A stretch of 64,000 bases of DNA from Palauibacter sp022826685. GTDB lineage: Bacteria; Gemmatimonadota; Gemmatimonadetes; Palauibacterales; Palauibacteraceae. How positions within the stretch are numbered: position 1 is the first letter of the stretch; each line of letters starts with the position of its first letter. The stretch lies in the NCBI RefSeq assembly GCF_965221685.1, contig NZ_OZ244907.1; one strand, 5' to 3'. Position numbers and translations under genes: made by a program. A model generated the notes under the pieces. It saw nothing but the letters and a program-made list of their open reading frames with translations. It made no database searches and was not told the DNA's origin. Shown here in pieces: positions 49,357-58,530 of this stretch.

Positions 49357-52300
49357 ATGGTGTCTATCATGTGGATCCCGTCGATCCCCACGTCTCCCCC
49401 GTGCCCACGCCGCGCGCAATCGCGCCTCCCGACGCTCCCGGCGCTGATCCTCGCTTTCGCGGCGGCAAGTGTCCCGGATGGGGCGCGCGCAGCCGTCCCG
49501 GGCGGAGCCGGAGCGACCCTCCCGCTCCCAGCGGTTCAAGCCCAGGCGCAGGCGGCCGGGCGCGACCCCGAAACCGCGCTCTACCGGTCGATGCGGTGGC
49601 GCAACGTCGGTCCGTTTCGGGGCGGCCGGGCGGTGGCTGCGGCCGGAGTCCCCGGCGACAGGCTCACCTACTACATGGGAACGGCCGGCGGCGGTGTGTG
49701 GAAGACCTCCGATGGCGGGATCAGCTGGGGCCCCATCACGGACGGCTTCGTCGCCTCCTCCTCCGTCGGAGCCGTGGCCGTCTCCGAGTCGGATCCCAAC
49801 GTCGTCTACGTCGGGATGGGCGAGCACTCCATCCGCGGCGTGACGACTTCCCACGGCGACGGCGTCTACCGCTCGACGGATGCGGGCCGCACCTGGACGC
49901 ACATGGGCCTCGCCCCCACCCGCACGATCTCTCGCATTCGGATCCACCCGGAGAACCCGGATCTCGTCTACGTCGCCGCCCAGGGATCGCCCTTCGCGCC
50001 CACGCCGGAGCGCGGCATCTATCGTTCGGCGGACGGAGGGGAGAACTGGGAACTCGTCCTCCACGTGGACGAGAACACGGGGGCCTCGGACCTCGCGATG
50101 GACCGCACCAACCCGCGCATCCTCTACGCCTCCATGTGGGACCACGACCGCGATCCGTGGTACATCCGCAGCGGCGGGCCCGGCTCCGGCTTCTGGAAGT
50201 CGACGGACGGCGGGGACACGTGGGAGGAGATCAATGCCGGCCTCCCCGATCTCATGGGGAAGACGGCGATCGACGTCTCCCCCGCGGACGCCGACCGCGT
50301 GTGGGCGCTGGTCGAGGCGGACGAGGACGTGGACGGGGTGTACCGCTCGGATGACGGGGGGAAGAGCTGGACGCTGGCGAGTTCCGAGCGCCAGCTCCGG
50401 GGACGGGCCTGGTACTACATCGAGATCTACGCCGACCCCCTGGACCGCGAGACCGTCTACGTGATGAACTCGCCCTTCCTCAAGTCGATCGACGGGGGCC
50501 GGACGTGGGCGACGATCCAGACGCCGCACGTCGACCACCACGACCTGTGGATCAACCCGTTCGACAGCCGGGTCATGCTCTCCGCCAACGACGGGGGAGG
50601 GACGGTCACCTTCAACGGAGGCGAGACCTGGTCCACGCAGGAGAACCAGCCCACGGCGCAGATCTACCGGCTCGCGGTGGACAACCGGTTCCCGTACCGC
50701 ATGTACGGGGGGCAGCAGGACAACACGAGCGTGGGCATGCTGGGCTGGGCCACGCACGGGGGCGGACTGGGCTGGAAGGACTGGATCGACGCGGGGGGCG
50801 GGGAGTCGGCCTGGGTCGCCTTCGATCCCGACAACCCGCGCTACCTGTACGCGACCTCGATCCAGGGGATCATCACGGAGCTGGACACGGAACTCGGCTC
50901 CACGCGCAGCGTGCAGGCGTACCCGCAGTTCCAGCTCGGGATGGACGCCGAGGACATGCGGTATCGCTGGAACTGGAACGGGCCGGTCGTCGTGTCGCCG
51001 CACGATCCGAGCGTGATCTACCACGGGGCGCAGCATCTGCTGAGGTCGAGCGACCGCGGCGTGACGTGGGAGGAGATCTCCCCCGATCTCACCCGGAACG
51101 AGCCGGAGAAGCACGTCGCGGCGGGCGGGCCGTTCACGAACGAGGCGGCCGGGGGCGAGGTCTACAACACGATCATGACGATGGCCGAATCCCCGCTGGA
51201 GGCCGGGACGATCTGGGTCGGTGCCGATGACGGCCTCGTCCACGTCACGCGCGATAACGGGGAAACGTGGACCGACGTCACGCCGGACGGGATGCCCGAG
51301 GGGATGGTGAACTCGCTCGACCCGTCGCCGCACGAACCGGGCGGCGCCTACATCACGCTCAGCCGCTACAAGTTCGACGACTTCGCGCCGTACATCTACA
51401 GGACGACGGACTACGGGGAGAGCTGGGAGCGCATCGATGCCGGGATCGCGGCGGACAAGCCGGAGGCGTGGGCCCGCGTCGTGCGCGAGGATCCCGAGCG
51501 GCGGGGCCTGCTCTACGCCGGGACCGAACTCGGGATGTACGTGAGCTTCGATGACGGCGCGTCGTGGCGGAGTCTGGATCTGAACATGCCGCTCACGCAG
51601 ATCACCGATCTGCAGGTACAGGCGGGGGACTTGGCCGTGGCGACGCAGGGACGCGGTTTCTGGGTGCTCGACGACCTTTCCCCGCTGCGCCAGCGGGCCG
51701 ACGCGGAGGCCGCCGAGGCCGCGGGCGGCGACCACCTCTACGCGCCCGCCACGGCGTACCGCGTGAGTCAGGGGCTTGGAGGTCCGGTCGGTCCGACGAC
51801 CACGGGGCAGAACAAGCCGCCGGGCGTGGCGATCGACTACGTGATTGCCGCGGCACCGGGAGCCGAGGCCCCGGAGGACGGTTCGGAAGCGTCTGCGGAA
51901 TCCGCGGCGTCGGAGGGCGTCTCCCTCGTGCTGGAGATCCTCGACGCGGATGGCGAGGTGATCCGCACCTTCACGACGGACACGGCGACGACCGCCTCGG
52001 GGGTCCGCCACTCTCGCGCGCCCGCCGCTCCCGGGCACAACCGGGTGTTCTGGGATCTGCGCGTGGAAAGCGGCCCGCGGGTCGCGGAATCCTACGCCTT
52101 CTTCGGGGACGCGCCGGGCTATCGCGTGATGCCCGGGACGTACGGCGCCCGGCTGACGGCAGGAAACGCGCCGCCGCAGACGCAGTCGTTCGAGGTGCGC
52201 GGGGACCCGCGGATCCCCGCCTCGGCGACGGACTTCGCAGCCAACGGACGCTTCCTGGAGTCCGTGTTCGGGGCGATCGTGGGGCTCCACAACGGCGTGA

Positions 52301-52713
52301 ACGACATTCGGGACGTGCGCGCGCAGGTGAACGCGGTCGTCGGGCAGGCGACGGAGGCCGGACTCTCGGGGGCCGAGGCGCTCGAAGCGGCGGGGACGGC
52401 CCTCGCGGATTCGATCACGGTGCTGGAGGATCGCCTGTTCCAGAAGCGGCGGGCGGCGCAGCAGGACATGGTCGCCTACGAGGGGCTGCTGAACATGCAG
52501 TTGACCGCGCTCATGGGAGAGGTGGACGGCTCCGACCTTCCCCCTCGCACCGGCGTGCTCGAGCGCTGGGGCGACCTCGAGGCCGAGTGGGAGGTGGAGG
52601 AGGCCGCGCTCGTACGGGTTCTCGGCGAGATGCTCGACGCGTTCAATCAGCTCGCCCGCGACTCGGGCGTCCCGGCCGTCATCACCCGCACCCGCCCACG
52701 GGCCGTCTCGTAG
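49357..52713 (+). CDS. Secreted VPS10/sortilin-like BNR-repeat protein
   Basis: An 1118-residue exported protein with a long signal (about 1-45). Residues about 70-760 hold many BNR/Asp-box repeats (SDGGISWG, STDAGRTWTH, SADGGENWEL, SDDGGKSWTL, TTDYGESWERI), which form a sortilin-like ten-bladed propeller. WRNVGPFRGGRAVAAAGVPGD is the usual start of this bacterial group. A C-terminal part (about 820-1118) is helical. Asp boxes are structural, so a glycosidase activity cannot be assumed; ligand binding or peptide handling is equally likely. GAGGAGG lies eight bases before the ATG. Confidence 0.88.
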   Translation: MVSIMWIPSIPTSPPCPRRAQSRLPTLPALILAFAAASVPDGARAAVPGGAGATLPLPAVQAQAQAAGRDPETALYRSMRWRNVGPFRGGRAVAAAGVPGDRLTYYMGTAGGGVWKTSDGGISWGPITDGFVASSSVGAVAVSESDPNVVYVGMGEHSIRGVTTSHGDGVYRSTDAGRTWTHMGLAPTRTISRIRIHPENPDLVYVAAQGSPFAPTPERGIYRSADGGENWELVLHVDENTGASDLAMDRTNPRILYASMWDHDRDPWYIRSGGPGSGFWKSTDGGDTWEEINAGLPDLMGKTAIDVSPADADRVWALVEADEDVDGVYRSDDGGKSWTLASSERQLRGRAWYYIEIYADPLDRETVYVMNSPFLKSIDGGRTWATIQTPHVDHHDLWINPFDSRVMLSANDGGGTVTFNGGETWSTQENQPTAQIYRLAVDNRFPYRMYGGQQDNTSVGMLGWATHGGGLGWKDWIDAGGGESAWVAFDPDNPRYLYATSIQGIITELDTELGSTRSVQAYPQFQLGMDAEDMRYRWNWNGPVVVSPHDPSVIYHGAQHLLRSSDRGVTWEEISPDLTRNEPEKHVAAGGPFTNEAAGGEVYNTIMTMAESPLEAGTIWVGADDGLVHVTRDNGETWTDVTPDGMPEGMVNSLDPSPHEPGGAYITLSRYKFDDFAPYIYRTTDYGESWERIDAGIAADKPEAWARVVREDPERRGLLYAGTELGMYVSFDDGASWRSLDLNMPLTQITDLQVQAGDLAVATQGRGFWVLDDLSPLRQRADAEAAEAAGGDHLYAPATAYRVSQGLGGPVGPTTTGQNKPPGVAIDYVIAAAPGAEAPEDGSEASAESAASEGVSLVLEILDADGEVIRTFTTDTATTASGVRHSRAPAAPGHNRVFWDLRVESGPRVAESYAFFGDAPGYRVMPGTYGARLTAGNAPPQTQSFEVRGDPRIPASATDFAANGRFLESVFGAIVGLHNGVNDIRDVRAQVNAVVGQATEAGLSGAEALEAAGTALADSITVLEDRLFQKRRAAQQDMVAYEGLLNMQLTALMGEVDGSDLPPRTGVLERWGDLEAEWEVEEAALVRVLGEMLDAFNQLARDSGVPAVITRTRPRAVS

Positions 52714-52766
52714 GAGGCGCCACGGATCGGATCGCGCGCCGTGCCACGAATCGCGCCGAGGAGCGC

Positions 52767-53921
52767 ATGACCGGCCGGTTGGCGATCGACGGCGGCACTC
52801 CGGTCCGCACGGCGCCGTGGCCCGAGTGGCCGCGCTCCGGGGCGGCGGAACGGCGCGCGCTCACGGAAGTGCTTGAGTCCGGCCGCTGGGGGCTGGGCGG
52901 CGACGCCGTCCCGGAGCTTGAGGCCCGCTTCGCCGCGCTGCACGGAGCCCGGTACGCCGTGGCCTGCTGCAACGGCACGATGGCGCTGCAGGCCGCTCTT
53001 GTCGCTGCCGGCGTGCAGCCCGGCGACGAGGTCATCACGAGCCCGTACAGCTTCGCGGCGACGGCCCACGCCATCCGGTCGCTGGGCGCCGTCCCCGCGT
53101 TCGTCGACGTCGAGCCGGGCACGCACAACTTGGACCCGGAGCTGATCGAGGCCGCGGTCACGGAGCGCACGACGGCCATTCTGCCCGTGCATATCGGCGG
53201 CCGACCGGCGGACATGGACAGCGTGAACGCGATCGCGGCGCGGCGCGGCCTCCGGGTCGTCGAGGACGCCGCGCAGGCGTGGCTCGCGGGCTGGCGCGGC
53301 CGCGCGGTCGGCACGCTCGGCGATGCGGGCGCCTTCAGCTTCCAGTCGAGCAAGAACCTCACCGCCGGAGAGGGCGGGATGGTTCTCACCGACGACGAGG
53401 CGCTGTACCGCCACGCCTGGTCGTGGCACGACTGCGGCCGCGACCCGAAGGGCTCCCCACACGCCCACGCGCCGGACGGCCTCAACCTCCGCATGACCGA
53501 GTTCCAGGCGGCCCTGCTCCTGTGCGGCCTGGAGCGGCTGCCCGCCGAGCAGGCGATCCGCGGGCAGGCCATGGACGCGCTCTCGGCGGGTCTGGCGGAG
53601 ATCGAGGGCGTGAAGACGCCGGATCCGGACGAGCGGATCACCGCCCACGGCTGTCACATCTTCATGGCGCGGCTCGACGAGTCGCGGCTCGAGGCGGGTC
53701 CGGGCGACGGCCGGGACAAGCGTCGGGTGATCGAGGCGCTCCGGGCCGAGGGGATCCCCGCGCACCCGGGCTACACCACGCCGCTTGAGCCGGGGTTTCC
53801 GGTCTGCGAGCGGCTCTGCCGCACGACGGTCTGGATCAAGCACGAGGTCCTGCTGGCGGGCGCGGCGCAGATGCAGGATGTCGTGGACGCGTTCGCAAAG
53901 GTTCTCGGAGGGAAGCGATGA
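52767..53921 (+). CDS. DegT/DnrJ/EryC1-family aminotransferase
   Basis: A 384-residue PLP enzyme of the sugar aminotransferase family. GLGGDAVPELEARFAALHGARYAVACCNGTMALQAAL, GDEVITSPYSFAATAHAI, VVEDAAQAWLAGWRGR and FSFQSSKNLTAGEGGMVLTDD follow family order; the PLP lysine is in SSKN near residue 196. Members aminate keto-sugars of surface polysaccharides or antibiotics, but this copy has no sugar genes beside it. Its stop overlaps the alcohol dehydrogenase start (ATGA), so the pair probably acts in one pathway, such as oxidising an alcohol then aminating it. Confidence 0.88.
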   Translation: MTGRLAIDGGTPVRTAPWPEWPRSGAAERRALTEVLESGRWGLGGDAVPELEARFAALHGARYAVACCNGTMALQAALVAAGVQPGDEVITSPYSFAATAHAIRSLGAVPAFVDVEPGTHNLDPELIEAAVTERTTAILPVHIGGRPADMDSVNAIAARRGLRVVEDAAQAWLAGWRGRAVGTLGDAGAFSFQSSKNLTAGEGGMVLTDDEALYRHAWSWHDCGRDPKGSPHAHAPDGLNLRMTEFQAALLLCGLERLPAEQAIRGQAMDALSAGLAEIEGVKTPDPDERITAHGCHIFMARLDESRLEAGPGDGRDKRRVIEALRAEGIPAHPGYTTPLEPGFPVCERLCRTTVWIKHEVLLAGAAQMQDVVDAFAKVLGGKR

Positions 53922-54964
53922 AGAGCTACCAGTTCAGCGCGTATGGCGCGCCGCTCGAGTTGGCCGAGGCACCGACCCCCGAGCCGGTGGGCACCGAAGT
54001 GCTCGTCCGGATCCGTGCCTGCGGAGTCTGCCACAGCGATGTGCATCTGCGGGAAGGCTACTTCGAGATGGGCGGCGGCCGGAAGCTGGACGTGCGCGAG
54101 GTGCGCGACCTGCCCTTCACGCTCGGGCACGAGATCGTCGGTGAGGTCGCCGCGGCGGGACCGGAGGCTGAGAACGTCGACCTCGGCGACCGGCGGGTCG
54201 TCTTCCCCTGGATCGGGTGCAGCGCCTGCGATTTCTGCGACAGCGCCCGCGAGCACCTCTGCAACCGCCCGCGCGCGCTCGGCACGTACGTCGACGGCGG
54301 TTTCGCGGACTACGTCATCGTCCCGCATCCCCGCTACCTCTTCGACTTCGGGGATGTCCCGCCCGAACTGGCCTGCACCTACGCGTGCTCGGGCCTCACC
54401 GCCTACAGCGCGCTCCGCAAGGCGGGACGGTGGATGGAAGACCAGCTCGTCATCATCGGGGCCGGCGGTGTGGGGTTCGCCGGAATCCAGCTCGCGAAGG
54501 CGCTCTTCGACGCCGAGATCATCGTCGTCGAGGTCGATGACGCAAAGCTCGAGGCGGCACGCCGGGCGGGAGTCGCACATGTGGTTGACGCCCGTGACGA
54601 AGATGCCTCCCGACAACTCAAGCGGCTGACGAAAGGCGGCTGTCCGGCGGTCGTCGACTTCGCGGGCTCCTCGGCGTCCGCCGCCCTCGGCTTCCGGACT
54701 GCCGCCAAGAGCGGTGGCCTCGTGGTCGTGGGCCTGTTGGGCGGTTCCCTCTCCGTGCCGCTGCCCCTCCTCGTCCTCAAGGATCAGACCGTCGAAGGGT
54801 CCGATCTCGGAAGTATCGCCGAGATGGGCGAGCTGATGGAGCTGGCCCGGGCAGGACGCGTCGACCCGATTCCCTACGCGACGAGGCCGATGGCGGAAGC
54901 GGAGTCGAGCCTGCGCGATCTCGAGGCGGGGAACGTCGTCGGAAGGATCATCCTGACCGCGTAG
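53918..54964 (+). CDS. Zinc-dependent alcohol dehydrogenase
   Basis: A 348-residue medium-chain dehydrogenase. RACGVCHSDVHLREG gives the catalytic Cys, GHEIVGEV the His/Glu, and GCSACDFCDSAREHLC the four cysteines of the structural zinc. VIIGAGGVGFAGIQLAKAL is the NAD(P) Rossmann motif. An insertion of about ten residues before RDLPFTLGHE is family-variable. Translation is coupled to the DegT aminotransferase by a 4-bp overlap. The physiological alcohol is unknown. Confidence 0.9.
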   Translation: MKSYQFSAYGAPLELAEAPTPEPVGTEVLVRIRACGVCHSDVHLREGYFEMGGGRKLDVREVRDLPFTLGHEIVGEVAAAGPEAENVDLGDRRVVFPWIGCSACDFCDSAREHLCNRPRALGTYVDGGFADYVIVPHPRYLFDFGDVPPELACTYACSGLTAYSALRKAGRWMEDQLVIIGAGGVGFAGIQLAKALFDAEIIVVEVDDAKLEAARRAGVAHVVDARDEDASRQLKRLTKGGCPAVVDFAGSSASAALGFRTAAKSGGLVVVGLLGGSLSVPLPLLVLKDQTVEGSDLGSIAEMGELMELARAGRVDPIPYATRPMAEAESSLRDLEAGNVVGRIILTA

Positions 54965-54994
54965 GTGGGAGCCGCGCGGGAGTGGCGCGCGCCC

Positions 54995-55351
54995 TCAGCA
55001 GTCGACGAGTTCGATCCTGTCGGGCTGGTTCGGCACTGCGCACAGGAACTCGAACGGCTCTTCCCCCACGGCATCATAGGAATGCGGCGTGCCGGCCGGA
55101 ATGTAGACGACATCCCCGGCCTTCACGTCGTGGGTCTCGTCCCCGATCGACACGCGCGCCCGGCCCCGCAGCACATACTGCTCGTGTTCCACCGCGTTGG
55201 TGTGGCGCGGCATTCCGCCGCCCGGCTGCATCACAAACCGGCGCAACGCGAAGTTCGGCCCCTGGTCCGGCCCGATGAGCACCTGCGTTTCGGTCCCCGA
55301 CCCGGCGGCGACCGGCGTGAGTCCGAACTCCGATACATGTCGAACGCTCAC
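54995..55351 (-). CDS. Single-domain cupin
   Basis: A 118-residue cupin. PGGGMPRHTNAVEHEQYVLRGRARVSIGDE is cupin motif 1 with the metal-binding His, His and Glu; AGDVVYIPAGTPHSYDAVGEEPFEFL is motif 2 with its His. It would bind a metal in a small beta-barrel and could be an isomerase, dioxygenase or a sensor; nothing picks one. The start is GTG, eight bases after GGAGG. It converges with the alcohol dehydrogenase gene. Confidence 0.82.
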   Translation of the reverse strand: MSVRHVSEFGLTPVAAGSGTETQVLIGPDQGPNFALRRFVMQPGGGMPRHTNAVEHEQYVLRGRARVSIGDETHDVKAGDVVYIPAGTPHSYDAVGEEPFEFLCAVPNQPDRIELVDC

Positions 55352-55434
55352 TGGATCATCCTCCTCGATTCCTCGTCCCGTGCGGTCCGAAAACTTGCCC
55401 GTCCACCCGCCACGTCGCCAGATTCGACCGCCTC

Positions 55435-55507
55435 GCGGGCGTAGCTCAGTTGGCAGAGCGTCAGCCTTCCAAGCTGAAGGTCGCCGGTTCGACCCCGGTC
55501 GCCCGCT
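55435..55507 (+). tRNA. tRNA-Gly (TCC)
   Basis: A 73-nt cloverleaf with the same acceptor (GCGGGCG/CGCCCGC) and T-arm as the tRNA-Gly(CCC) at 34118. The anticodon loop CTTCCAA gives TCC. CCA is not encoded. Confidence 0.95.
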
Positions 55508-55631
55508 TTCGAACGGAATCTCTCGGCGCAATCCTCCCTTCGCCACGTTCCATCTTGCGGGTCGCTGCCGTCGGCTTGAGCTTCGGGCGCGTGCGTTCGG
55601 CATTTCCGTTCCCCAACGATGGATGTGACCG

Positions 55632-57389
55632 ATGGCGGCAGAACCTCGCGATTTCAACAACGCGATCCAGTACCAGCCCGACGAGACGCCCCCGTACCGG
55701 ATCGCCATCGGACTCGCGCTCCAGTACGTCGTGCTTACGATCGCGGCCATCGTCATCACGGTGGCCATCGTGGTGCGGGCGGCCGGCGGCTCCGAGGCCT
55801 ACCTGTCGTGGGCAAGCTTCGCGGTCCTGATCGTGAGCGGCGTGACCACGGCTGTGCAGGCTGCGCGCATCGGGCGTGTGGGGGCGGGGTACGTCCTCCT
55901 CATGGGGACATCGGGCGCATTCATCGCGGCCTCCGTGATGGCGCTCGTCCAAGGCGGCCCCGGTCTCCTCGCGGCGCTGGTCATCGCCTCCTCTCTCTTC
56001 CAGTTCGGGCTCTCGCGGCACCTCGCGCTCCTGAGGCGGATCATCACGCCGGTGGTCGCGGGGACGGTGATCATGCTGATCGCCGTTACGATCATGCCGC
56101 TCCTGTTCGATCTTCTGCGCCAGGTTCCCGAGGGCGCCTCGACGCTGGCGGCGCCGGTGACGGCGGGCACGACCGTGGTCGCGACGCTGCTCATCGTGCT
56201 CCGCGCCGGCGGCGTCATGCGGCTGTGGGGTCCCGTGATCGGCATCTTCGTCGGGTGCGTGGCGGCGGTGTCGTTCGGGATCTACGACTTCGAGCGCGTG
56301 GCGGCCGCGCGGTGGATCGGCCTCCCCGCAGCCGGCTGGCCGGGCTTCGGCTTCAGCTTCGGCCCCGCCTTCTGGGCGCTGCTGCCGACCTTCGTGTTCG
56401 TGACCCTGATCGGAGCGATCGAGACCGTGGGCGACGCCGTGGCCATTCAGCGCGTGTCCTGGCGGCGCAGCCGAGCCACGGACTTCGGAGCGGTTCAGGG
56501 CGCGGTCGCCGCCGATGGACTCGGCAATCTGCTCTCGGGGCTGCTGAGCACCGTCCCCAACACGACCTATTCGTCGAGCATCTCGCTGGCCGAGATCACC
56601 GGCGTCGCGGCACGCCGCGTGGGCGTGATCATCGGCGTGACCTTCTGCGCGCTGGCGTTCCTGCCCAAGATCGCGGCGATCGTTCTCGCCATCCCGGACC
56701 CCGTGATCGCCGCCTACGGGTTCGTTCTGATCGGGATCCTGTTCGTCATCGGCGCGCGGGTCGTCGTCCAGGATGGCATCGACTATCGCAAGGCGGCGAT
56801 CGTCGGCGTGTCGTTCTGGGCGGGCGTCGCTTTCCAGGAGGGCGCCCTCTTCAACGAGTATCTGAGCCCCGGGCTGGCGCCGCTGCTTGAGAACGGAATG
56901 ACGGCGGGCGGCCTGACCGCGATCCTCCTCACGGCGCTGCTCGAGTTCACGGGCTCGCGGCCCCTGCGCGTCGAGACGACGCTGAACGTGGAGGCGCTCC
57001 CCACCATCCGGAACCTCCTCGACAAGTTCTCGATCCGGCGCAAGTGGCGCATGGAAATGAGCGACCGGCTGCTGCAGGCGGCGGAGGAGACGCTGCTGCT
57101 CCTGCTGGAGGAGGCGAAGGAAGGGGAAGAGGCCGAGGACCGGCGTCTGCGCGTCGTCGCCCGCAAGTGGGGGAACGGGGCCGAACTGGAGTTCATATCG
57201 GCCGGCGGCGCGGGGAACATCGAGGACCAGATCGCCGTTCTGGCCAGCCACGGCACGGCCGAGCCGCAGGAGCACGAGATCTCGCTCCGGATTCTGCAGC
57301 ACCTGGCCACCTCGGTGAGGCACCAGAAATACCACGACGCGGACATCGTGACGGTGCACATCGAAGGCCCCGCGCGCGGCGGCGGCTAG
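55632..57389 (+). CDS. NCS2-type nucleobase permease with GHKL-like C-terminal domain
   Basis: A 585-residue protein. Residues about 20-445 form the nucleobase:cation symporter 2 fold (uracil/xanthine permease) with PPYRIAIGLALQYVVL, a conserved FVFVTLIGAIETVGDAVAIQ and GLLSTVPNTTYSSSISLAEITGVAARRVG. From about 447 a soluble tail follows: LPTIRNLLDKFSIRRKWRMEMSDRLLQAAEETLLLLLEEAKE, then VVARKWGNGAELEFISAGG and EHEISLRILQHLATSVRHQKYHDADIVTVHI. This resembles an anti-sigma type GHKL ATPase, but the Asn of the N-box is Leu and the DxGxG loop is degraded, so ATP binding is doubtful. The tail might regulate transport. Confidence 0.85.
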   Translation: MAAEPRDFNNAIQYQPDETPPYRIAIGLALQYVVLTIAAIVITVAIVVRAAGGSEAYLSWASFAVLIVSGVTTAVQAARIGRVGAGYVLLMGTSGAFIAASVMALVQGGPGLLAALVIASSLFQFGLSRHLALLRRIITPVVAGTVIMLIAVTIMPLLFDLLRQVPEGASTLAAPVTAGTTVVATLLIVLRAGGVMRLWGPVIGIFVGCVAAVSFGIYDFERVAAARWIGLPAAGWPGFGFSFGPAFWALLPTFVFVTLIGAIETVGDAVAIQRVSWRRSRATDFGAVQGAVAADGLGNLLSGLLSTVPNTTYSSSISLAEITGVAARRVGVIIGVTFCALAFLPKIAAIVLAIPDPVIAAYGFVLIGILFVIGARVVVQDGIDYRKAAIVGVSFWAGVAFQEGALFNEYLSPGLAPLLENGMTAGGLTAILLTALLEFTGSRPLRVETTLNVEALPTIRNLLDKFSIRRKWRMEMSDRLLQAAEETLLLLLEEAKEGEEAEDRRLRVVARKWGNGAELEFISAGGAGNIEDQIAVLASHGTAEPQEHEISLRILQHLATSVRHQKYHDADIVTVHIEGPARGGG

Positions 57390-57434
57390 CCTGTGAGCAG
57401 CCGGTCGGTCGGCGGCTCCGGCTAGCGGTGGTGG

Positions 57435-58445
57435 CTAGCGGCTCGAGATCTGGTGGGTCGCGATAAGCGGGAGGGGGTGCTCGATCGGGCCGGGTGTCTC
57501 GCAGACCGAGACCGACCCGCGGGCCCGCGAGATCAGGATTTCGCATGCCTCCATCACCGGCGCCCCGAGGATCAGCAGCGGGCGTCGTGAAAGGCCGAGC
57601 GCCTCGAACATGGCGAGTTCGGCAACGACCGCGTCGACATCGGCGAAGCGGGTCGTGCCGAGGTCGAGCGAGGCCAGCCGGATCGGCGCCGCGGCTATCG
57701 TTGCGGAACCCACGCCGCGCGGGAGCAGCGTAAAGGGTTCGCCCGTGAGTTCGACTCCGGCGAGCAGCGCCGCCGCCGTGTTGAGGACCGTGTACGGGGC
57801 GCCGGTGTCGAGGATCGCTCCCACCTCCCGGCCGTTGACCCGGACCGTGAAGTGGACCAGCGCGCGTCCGAGGTCATCCATCGGGATCGGCGGTCCGAGA
57901 TCGTTGCCGGGAGTGGCCTGCCCCGGTTCGTAGAGGCGGATCTCTCTGTCGGGGCCGTCGATGCGGACGTCATAGCGCTCGAAGAGGCGGGTGCCGATGA
58001 CGCCGTCGTAGCGGATTCCGGCCGGGTCGGTGACGAAGTCGTCGTCCACGATGACCCGGTGCCCCGGCCGGGCATTCGCGCCACCGAAGAAGATGTCCGG
58101 TCCCCGAACGAGCCAGGTCGCTTCGCTTCCGCTTCCGCCCTGGAGGCGCGTCCATCCGACGCGCGGAAGGTCGAGGCGGCGTGCCACGCCTCGTGTGAGT
58201 CCGTGCGCGTTCGCCCCGGTGTCGAAGACGAAGCGAAGGGGTCCGCGCCGGGACCTGCCTTCGATGGTGAACCAGCCGTTGCGAAAGCCGAGCGGGATGG
58301 CGGCGACGAGCGCTTCGTCGACCGGGGTGCGGTTCGCGACCTCCTGCAGCTCCGGCCGCTCCTGGACGGGAGCCTGCCACTCCGCCGCCGAGGCAGGCGA
58401 GGAGGGGACGATCACGAGTCCGACTCCGACCAGGAATAGCTTCAT
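57435..58445 (-). CDS. Exported retropepsin-like aspartyl protease
   Basis: A 336-residue exported protein (signal about 1-21, ASAAE) with two retropepsin-like halves. Each has a catalytic-type triad: FDTGANAHGL near residue 74 and LDTGAPYTVLN near 212, with hydrophobic flap-side strands (DGVIGTRLF; LLILGAPVM) after each. Bacterial members of this group are single-chain, pseudo-twofold aspartyl proteases working in the periplasm. The mature N-terminus is Glu/Val-rich. No substrate is known. It converges with the permease gene, and its stop lies in a CTAGCGG motif. Confidence 0.85.
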   Translation of the reverse strand: MKLFLVGVGLVIVPSSPASAAEWQAPVQERPELQEVANRTPVDEALVAAIPLGFRNGWFTIEGRSRRGPLRFVFDTGANAHGLTRGVARRLDLPRVGWTRLQGGSGSEATWLVRGPDIFFGGANARPGHRVIVDDDFVTDPAGIRYDGVIGTRLFERYDVRIDGPDREIRLYEPGQATPGNDLGPPIPMDDLGRALVHFTVRVNGREVGAILDTGAPYTVLNTAAALLAGVELTGEPFTLLPRGVGSATIAAAPIRLASLDLGTTRFADVDAVVAELAMFEALGLSRRPLLILGAPVMEACEILISRARGSVSVCETPGPIEHPLPLIATHQISSR

Positions 58446-58530
58446 GTAACCAGTTTGTAACGATCACCGTTGCATAACTGTGACACACCACAATAGCCCA
58501 CAAGGTTCCCGTTGTCATGTAACAGTCAGA

